Below, in pieces: positions 56,960 to 64,000 of a DNA stretch of 64,000 nt (its first letter is position 1; each line of letters opens with the position of its first letter). The position numbers and the translations under genes are program-made. The notes below the pieces were generated by a model. It searched no databases, was not told the DNA's origin, and saw nothing but the letters and a program-made list of their open reading frames with translations. This stretch comes from Adiantum capillus-veneris (lineage: Eukaryota > Streptophyta > Polypodiopsida > Polypodiales > Pteridaceae), in contig CM043963.1 of NCBI GenBank assembly GCA_014529385.2, positions 93,243,912 to 93,307,911 on the forward strand. Direction: 5' to 3'.

Positions 56960-59690
56960 AAGGTTTAGGCCTTGCATCCATCCATCTAGCATCTTCAAAA
57001 GGATAGTTCTTAAATTTAATAAGATACCGTTAGAGAATGGACTCGGCCTGTAGCACCTCTTCTTGGTCCTCGATTTTCGGTGGGTCTTCAATAGTTGGTT
57101 CTTGAGGTGGCTCTCTTTTGTAAGGCTTTAGTAGGCTCACATGGAAAGCATTTCGTATGAGCCAATGACTGGGCAATTTGAGTTGATAGGCCATCTCATT
57201 GATTGGTCTAAGAATTTGGAATGGACCATAGTACCTTTTTGCTAATTTAGCATAGTACTTTTGGTGTCCAGTAGGATTCTTGCCCGCTGTGTGTCTTAAA
57301 CAATCCTTGGGAAATTTAAGTAAGACCCAATCATTTTGTTTAAAGGCTTGAGCTATTCTGTGCTTATCAGCAGTAGCCTTTTTCCTTTGCTGTGAGATAG
57401 AGATAGCATTCTTAATCTTTTGAAAAGATTCTTGTAGGTCTCGGCTATACTCATCTACAACGAAGATCTTCCCGTGTACCTTAAGTAGCAGGGGACTTTT
57501 AGATCTTCCCTCAATTAGCTCAAAAGATGCTTTTTCTGTGGAGGTATGTATAGTGTTATTGTATGCATACTCCACTAATGGTAATTACTTCTCCGATTGG
57601 GACCTTTGATCTACTTCCGTTACATAGGCTTTTAGTAGATCAAGAATTGTTAGGTTAGCTATTTCACTTTGGCCATCTGTTTGCGGCGGGTGATAGGCCA
57701 AAGAGAAGTTTAGCCTTGTCCCTAAATTCTCAAAGAGACCCTTTCAGAAATTATTGGTCATTCTAGGATCTCTATCCGACACTATGGACATTAGCAAGCC
57801 ATGCTACTTGAAGATTTGTGATATGAAGAGGGTTGCCATTTGATTGGCTTTGATAGTCTTTTTGATAGGTATAAAATGAGCTTGTTTGCTGAACCTGTTT
57901 ACTATCATCCATATTCCGTACTCCCATGGATAGACTTAGGCAATCCAAAGATAAAATCCATGGATAAGCTCTCCCATGGTGAATTTAGGATTGGCAAAGG
58001 TTGAAGCAATCTAGGTTGCTTCCCTCTATCAAACTTTGTCTTTTGGCATACCACACATTTAGAAACATACTCTTGTATGTTTGCTTTCATGGCAGGCCAA
58101 TAGAAACATGTTTCTATCCCTTTAGGGTAGACTGAATCCCTCTATGCCCCGCATAAGGAGGAGCATGAGATTCATACATTACTTTCTCACGTAGTGAGTT
58201 AGTAACGCATAGTCTATTTCCATAGAGAAGATAACCATCTTGTAAGGTAAATGGTTCTTCTTTCTTCCGTAGTGCAAGGAATGAAATCACATCTCTAAAT
58301 TCTGGATCAATAGCGTACTCATTTATCATAGAAGATACATCATTGTGACTTGCTATGGAAACTACATTCACTCTCGGCCGTCTTGAGAGTGCATCGGCTA
58401 CTTGATTATGCTTGCCAGCAATGTGAGCAATATGAAAATGAATTTTCAAAAGGAAATTTTCCCACCTAATTTATTTGTCGAAGAGCTTGGTCTGCGTCAT
58501 GAAGTAAAGGCTTTGGTGATCTGTCCGTAAAATGAAAGGAGTCCCCAATATATAGTGCTTTCACGAGTCTAAGGCATGTAGAATTGCGAGGAGTTCCTTT
58601 TCATATATACCTATAGCTTGCTCAATAGGGTTGAGCCTTTGCCTTTCGTAGGCTATGGAGTGCCCTTCTTGGAGTAAAACAGCTCCAACGCAATCACCAC
58701 AAGAATCACATTGGACCTCAAATGGGTTTGAGAGATCCAGCAGTGTAAGCACAAGTTAAGAGATAAAGCTTTTCTTTAAGCTTTTCAAAAGCATTGTTCT
58801 CCTTAGACGGCCATATATACCTAATTTTTTTCTTTGTTAGGACATGTAATGGTCTCGCAATTTGTGAGAACTTTTCTATGAAGCATCTATAGATTGCGCA
58901 CATACCTATAAAGCTTCTTAGTTCATGTTGATTCCTTGGATTAGGCCATCTTTTTATTACCTCTATCTTTGATGGATCGGATCCATTTGGATGCCATCTT
59001 GAGAGATATTGTGACCTAAATACTGAATCTCTTGTAAGAAAAACTCACTTTTATTTCGATTAATATAAAGTTTATTCTCTCGTAAGACTTAAAATATTAC
59101 CTCGAGGTGCTGCTTATGTTCGTCTAGTAAATTAGAGTAGATGATTATATCATCAAAAAACACTCCAGTAAAGGTTCGATGAGGCCTGAATAGCTTCTCC
59201 ATCAAGTGGTTAAATGTGGCTGGTGCATTGGTCAAGCCAAAAGACATGAGAATGTATTTGTACAGACCAAACTTATTGCAAAATGCGGTCTTTACAATGT
59301 CTTGATCAAATATCCTTATTTTATGGTAGCCACTTTTTAGGTCAATTCTAGTGAAGTAGGTTGACCCTTGTAGCTTAGCAAATAGGTCAATTCTACTGAA
59401 GTAGGTCGACACTTATATCTTATCAAATAGGTCTTCTACAGAGGAATGGGAAACCTATTCTTGATAGTGATCCTATTTAGTGCTCTATAGTCGACACACA
59501 TACGATATGTGCCGTCTTTCTTTTGCACTAATAACACGGATGAACAAAATGGAGATGAGCTAGGCCTAACCATGCCCTTCTCAACTAACTCATGCACTTG
59601 CCGCATAATCTCCTCTTGTTGAACTTGGGAAACTCTATAAGGAGGTTTCATTAGGAAAAAATTGGACCCCCTTGGGGCCATGTAAGGATT
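56960..59690 (-). pseudogene. Gypsy pol: RT, RNase H, integrase, chromodomain
   Basis: Order on the minus strand. Reverse transcriptase: 59681-59436 ([40 protein letters not shown]) and 59412-59089 (GSTYFTRIDLKSGYHKIRIF, FFDDIIIYS active site). RNase H: 58752-58561 (VQCDSCGDCVGAVLLQEG, YEKELLAILHAL). Integrase zinc finger: HAPPYAGHRG and CVVCQKTK. Integrase core: SPWESLSMDFIFGLPKS (58090-57905). Integrase C-terminus with the GPF motif and FHVSLLKPYK: 57575-57030. After a stop (TAA near 57028), RYLIKFKNYPFEDARWM is a chromodomain. A 45-bp in-frame duplication at 59339-59428 repeats STYFxRIDL. Stops and frameshifts between blocks make it inactive. The chromodomain assigns it to the chromovirus lineage. 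Confidence 0.9.
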
Positions 59691-60032
59691 CCTAATTTTA
59701 AGGGATTAAAGCTAATTTTGTAGGGGATGGAGGGAACAAAGACAATAAATAGGGCTACTTTTGTAGCTCTCTCTCTAACTTCTCTCTAGATAGGAGAGGG
59801 GGGGAAAGTAGGGAATGAGGGTGGTAAAGTAGGAGGAAGAGGGGGGATAAAGTAGGAGAGAGAGGGGAGTAAAAGTAGAGAGAAGAACCATTCTCTCTCT
59901 ACCTATCACCAAACAAAGAGAGTAAGTAGTTATGACAAAATCCACTTTTCAGTTCGTGCATCAATTCACCCCAAAAAAATGAATTTTTTTATAAAATCTT
60001 CAAAATGAATCTTTTAAGCTTTCAAAAGGTCC

Positions 60033-60084
<52 letters not shown>

Positions 60085-60650
60085 GAATCTAGCTTTTATA
60101 AGCTCCAAATCTAAAATTCCTTGGGTCCCTCTCTACATTAATTCCACAAAGAGAGTAAGTAGTTATGACGTCTTCCACTTTTCAACTCGTGCATCAATTC
60201 ACCCCAAAAATGATTTTTTAATAAAATCTTCAAAATGGATCTTTTAAGCTTTAAAATGGTCCCTATATATATATATATATATATATAACAATATTTTTTT
60301 AGAAGAATCTAACTTTTATAAGCTCCAAATCTAAAATTCCTTGGGTCTCTCTCTACATTAATTCCAAGAATAAATAGATAATGCCACATCATCAAAATGT
60401 CCATCTAATAGGCCTAAAAATTGAAATTTTTAAAATTTAAAAATCTCCCTGCTTTGAGCTCAAAAATTGAACCTATATATGAAAAAATATGTTTTTAAGT
60501 CTTTTTATCCCAAAAATTGTTTGTTTATCCCAAAAAGTATATCTTATCAAATTTTTTCCCCATCATAACTTTTCACCATATCTCTTCGCGACATAACCAA
60601 TGAATCACCTGCGCCGTCATCTACTAGGTCAACTAATGTCAGTCTGCGTC
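59691..60650. repeat. Spacer with two-copy tandem repeat and (TA)n
   Basis: No gene. A unit of about 220-233 bases occurs twice, about 59914-60146 and 60147-60370. It runs from GAGAGTAAGTAGTTATGAC through CGTGCATCAATTCACCCC and a (TA)n tract (60035-60080 and 60267-60288) to CTAAAATTCCTTGGGTC. Confidence 0.75.
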
Positions 60651-60679
60651 TACCGATCGAATTTGCTCCCACAAAAAAA

Positions 60680-63430
60680 ATGACGAGAAAGCATCTCAAC
60701 CGGCATCCGTACGACGGTTTCGAGGAGAAACCAATGTTGACTTGTGGCTTGATGGAGGGTTGTATCCAAAAGATCCGCTCGTGGGCTGTCATCCAACATT
60801 CCGTACACTCCCAAGCTTAATCAAATATGTGGGAGAAGGAGAACGTGGTCTTCTTGGGTATTGTAAGAGATTGGACTCCAATCACGCAGGTGCGTCGGCA
60901 TATTTCCGACAACAATGTCAAGTGTTACACATTCATTCCACAAATCTCCAACAACAACTACATTCCACAGAGAAACAACTCAAAGATCTTAAAGAGGAGA
61001 TGAAAGCTACAGAGACAGAGGTAACTAAGCTACAGATTGCAATGATGCATCTAAAAGCCACTCCATTTGGCATGCGTGAGCGTAAGAGGGAGTTCTCTTC
61101 CATTGAAAACTTAGCCTCTAATGGAGGGGCACGTAAGAAGCGGATCACGGCAACCAAGTATTTTTTTTAATTCACAGTGTTCATAACTCTCAAATAATTT
61201 CCATCAATTTGTAACTCGGTTCACCTTTTGAAATAGAACATATATACAAGATGTGTGTGGAAGTTTTAGACAAGAGGACCGTTGCAATCTTCTCCTAGGA
61301 TGCATCTCAAAGGAAGATATACTTTACATCATAGGTTGTGAAAAGTCCAAACACATGAAAGATGCCATCACAAAGGAGATCCTAAAAAAGATCTCTAACC
61401 TTGTGTCTGAGGATGATATCCAGAGAGCTTGTGATGAGGTTGGGATCAGCACAAATGTATACCATGCACTTCATGGATTGATGAAAGATGCATTATGAGA
61501 GCAAAGCATCACCGAGAATTTATTTCCTATTCCACATAGGGTCCGACTTGCAAAAAAAGAAAACAATGATCTCGTTCAGGAATCCCTTGGCGAATACAAA
61601 CACATTGAAGGATCCATGGTGTACTCTTCCACGAGTGCCAAGTCACGTGGTAATATAAAGGGAGGCAATACTATTCCTAATGGGGCAAAGTCTTTTAGTT
61701 ATCATCAATTCAATAATATTTTTGTTGACTTGAAACGACTACAACGAGCTATGGTTAAATTTTATGCTTTGTCTTCACAAGGTAATACAAATTGTAATGT
61801 CATTTTTTATTTGTATTGAATATCATTTAGTATAACAACTCAATTCATGTGTTGTTTCAGTACTTGGAGAGAAGATCATATTTATTCTTAAGCTAGATGA
61901 ATGTCAAATTGTCAAAGGACGGAGATTGGAACGTATGAGTGTGACACTCATGAATGAGGCAATGTTTTTTGCAAAAGTCGATGCTATCGGTGATCAATCT
62001 CAGAAACCATCATTTAGTGTACAATCGGAAAAAGAAATATGGTGGTTAAGAGCTTTTGAAGTTCCGAAAGAGACTCATGAGGTGTTGGCATGGGTCTTCT
62101 CTATGATCCCGTGGATCACAGAGGTTATTAAGGCACAACTAGAGGGAGAAAAGCTAGAAGTAGATGGAGTAGGTACATTTGATGTTGAGTGGCACTTAGG
62201 AGGTGATCTAAAAACAATCAAATGTATACTTGGGTGTAAACAAGGTGCTTCATCACTTCTTCCTTGTCCATATTGTGTACGAAGATACAAGGATAGTACT
62301 CGTGGCTCCACGTCTTCAAAGAAAAATGTCAAGGGAAGTCAGGCAACGGGATCAATGGATGATGATGCAAGGGATTGGGTGTGCTCGGTGTTGAAGTGTC
62401 CTATCATGGAGGTCCCCAATCGGTCGACAAAAGATAAAATATGGCATCCCATTATCAATTTTCCACTTACAAATGTACACTTTTGCACTTTGCATGCCTT
62501 TATGCGTATATTTGATCTCTTGTTAAATCTTCACATAGAGTACGCTTTCACAATGAAACCACTTTCCAGATCCGTGGAAGCCATTGGAATAGTTGAAGCA
62601 ATTCTAAATTCAATTGGATGTCATGGTGGCAATGTTTCTATCATCGGTGAGGTGGAAAATATGCATGAAGTGCAACAAAAAGTATTTATGAATGGTGTGA
62701 AAGCATGTAGGTTTTTCAAGAAACAGGGATGCGAAAGGAGAGGGGTGAGGAGGATGCTCCATGGGATCTATGGAAAGAGCTTTGCAAGTGTACGACCGAT
62801 CAAGATTCAAATCCCGTGCTTGTAAATCTGCGTAGGCAAGTGTGGCACCACTTGGAGTTAGTGCTTGAAATCATGTGGAAACTCCAAACCACGAGCGAGC
62901 AACAAAATTTGTTCAAAGATCACATTTCGAATTTCACTAAAGCATTTGTGGAAGCGTGGGGAGAGAGCAATATCCCACACTACATGGTAAGTTACTTTGT
63001 TCAGTTCAAATTTTGATGCTATACATAAATATTTATTTGATCTAAGCATTTTTTCTTGATGCAGCATATTTTGTATGCGCATGGAGCATTCTTTATGTCA
63101 AAATATGGTTCATTAGACATGTGGAGCACTCAAGGAATGGAAAAATCACATTATCGAGCCAAAGGTGTTTACTTTAAAAATACATGTCACAGTGGTGGAA
63201 CTACGAGATCCAACTACATGAAGGAGATGTTTGATTGGTTCTTTCGTTGTTCTTTAGGGAGATGTCATGCCATAGAGCGAGCGCAAAAGTCAAGTCTTGC
63301 CAAGGAGGTTAGGAGACAATCTCGACTAACTGCTAAAGAGAAATGGAGAAACTCCACCGGATCCCTTAATCATGCTAGGTGGCGTGAAAATCGCCATAGA
63401 GTGGGCAAACGTTGGTTACCCAACATGTAA
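60680..63430 (+). CDS. DDE-transposase-like multi-exon gene, family unassigned
   Basis: Segments: about 60660-61170 (LWLDGGLYPKDPLVGCHPTF, then a coiled coil LQQQLHSTEKQLKDLKEEMK), about 61247-61781, 61861-62986 and 63065-63430. The last two introns are clean: 61782-61860 (GT...TTTCAG) and 62987-63064 (GTAAGT...GATGCAG), frame kept. Candidate catalytic acids: D in LKLDECQIVKGRR (61896-61898), D in LGGDLKTIKCILG (62205-62207) and E in STQGMEKSH (63140-63142). CPYC near 62265 and H-rich NVHFCTLHAFMRIFDLLLN suggest a zinc site between them. From memory this D...GDLK...CxxC...LH..LR..D...QG.E pattern resembles unclassified transposon-derived proteins of animals. It is not tnp2, hAT, MULE or Harbinger as I know them. 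Lesions: TGA at 61496-61498 and an apparent frameshift near 62725. It could be a DNA transposon or a decaying domesticated copy. No terminal repeats were found. Confidence 0.6.
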
Positions 63431-63650
63431 AACAAATGATGCTATGCTATGTAATGTTTATGTTTGTAGATGTCTTTGTTGAGTTGTATATAATACTTCT
63501 CCATTTATCCATTTTTTGTTTTTTATATTTTGATGATATTAAGAGTTTTTTTAAGTGGCCTGGTCAAGTGTGAAGAGACCTTTTTTTAAAAAAATAGAGG
63601 GCTTTTAGAGAAGTGGGAGTCTCATTTTCAATCTTGCCCCTTCTTACACA
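63431..63650. other. Short spacer, nothing seen
   Basis: AT-rich 3' flank of the DDE-like gene. No repeat or terminal inverted repeat was recognised. Confidence 0.5.
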
Positions 63651-63830
63651 ATGGCATGCACAAAGCAAACAGCAAGAAAAGATCAACCTTTTTTTGCTCA
63701 CCCTCACTCATCCGTCCAAGGTGCTCAAAAACCACCTTGGATACACGAACAAGAGCTCTTAGAAGAGATGGAGAGGGAATGGTCAAGTGAAGAGCAACAA
63801 GATGGACAACCTTCACGCAAGAAGAAATGA
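63651..63830 (+). CDS. Short ORF with a histone H3-tail-like N-terminus
   Basis: 59 codons starting MACTKQTARKDQPFF. The first ten residues match the histone H3 tail (MARTKQTARK) except Cys for Arg2. The rest is unlike H3: EQELLEEMEREWSSEEQQDG is an acidic helix, and the ORF ends SRKKK and TGA at 63828-63830. The same frame stays open after the TGA to the window edge (DTETETDNEAQSPPWSGQ), so a longer protein with one stop is possible. It could be a histone-gene fragment, or the gag-like start of a retrotransposon that mimics the H3 tail. Function not known. Confidence 0.5.
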   Translation: MACTKQTARKDQPFFAHPHSSVQGAQKPPWIHEQELLEEMEREWSSEEQQDGQPSRKKK

Positions 63831-64000
63831 GTAATGACATCAGACACAGAAACCGAAACGGACAACGAAGCACAAAGCCCACCATGGAGCGGACAGGAGA
63901 TCCCAAGCAATCATCGAGCTCCGGCTGGGAAGACATTGCCACGTGGCTTCGGCGCTCTGCCGTTAGATCAGCCTAGAGGTGATCATGGGTTACTAAATGA

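Larger units (their letters stand above)
55859..59690 (-). mobile_element. Ty3/gypsy chromovirus, 5'-truncated
   Basis: One LTR, polypurine tract and pol from reverse transcriptase to chromodomain on the minus strand. Gag, protease, primer site and 5' LTR are missing beyond 59690. It inserted into the third tandem copy, so it is younger than that duplication. Confidence 0.85.

Noticed and set aside
61253-61498. Treating this ORF as a separate small gene
   Set aside because: The frame continues open after its TGA to a clean donor site at 61782, so it is better read as an exon of the DDE-like gene with one stop.

Overview
The window is nuclear DNA of a land plant, almost certainly a flowering plant. 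The evidence is an EXORDIUM-like gene, plant-type CACTA, hAT, Ty1/copia, Ty3/gypsy (chromovirus), L1-type LINE and Helitron sequences, plant GT-AG introns, and very abundant (GA/CT)n, (AC/TG)n and (TA)n microsatellites. I cannot name the species. No rRNA, tRNA, CRISPR or bacterial operon is visible.

Layout. (1) 1-4022: one well preserved host gene, an intronless EXORDIUM/PHI-1-like secreted protein at 1810-2790, with a TATA box and a CT-repeat-rich leader, followed by two hairpin-forming inverted repeats. (2) 4023-11981: an essentially complete autonomous-type CACTA (En/Spm) transposon with perfect 12-bp terminal inverted repeats, subterminal GCGACGCT-type repeats, a TNP2/TNPD-type transposase gene in six exons and a TNPA-like gene. 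It also holds a decayed fragment of a host HIPP gene (heavy-metal-binding domain plus C-terminal CaaX box). (3) 12156-16130: a second, decayed CACTA transposase on the minus strand, tail-to-tail with the first. (4) 16310-17495: C-terminal half of a hAT transposase. (5) 17477-26211, minus strand: a RING-finger fragment, a small unknown ORF and a protein-kinase-like gene. The kinase-like gene is split by a 284-bp MITE with an 8-bp target duplication and by a 5.5-kb copia element with both LTRs and a TTGGG duplication.

(6) 26.2-34.2 kb: relics, namely a copia LTR/PBS remnant, two LINE fragments and a plus-strand PIF1-helicase relic. (7) 34.8-45.7 kb: a decayed Helitron Rep-helicase gene on the minus strand whose HUH motif is broken and which carries a perfect 153-bp in-frame tandem duplication. 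Downstream of it lies an unrecognised multi-exon minus-strand gene interrupted by a 1.3-kb inverted-repeat element flanked by TTAA. Two unrecognised ORFs lie upstream. (8) 45.7-50.7 kb: non-coding, microsatellites and a diverged repeat array. (9) 50.7-55.86 kb: a roughly 2.1-kb unit in two tandem copies plus a truncated third. (10) 55859-59690, minus strand: a 5'-truncated chromovirus with one intact LTR. (11) 60.66-63.43 kb: a multi-exon plus-strand gene that looks like a DDE-type transposase of a family I cannot name. (12) 63651-63830: a short ORF whose first ten codons almost copy the histone H3 tail.

The genes do not form a pathway. The window is a nested transposon landscape around one live-looking host gene and one decayed host gene. 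The items most worth following are the DDE-like gene at 60.7-63.4 kb, the HIPP capture inside the CACTA element, the H3-tail-like ORF at the right edge, and the TTAA-flanked element inside an unknown gene.
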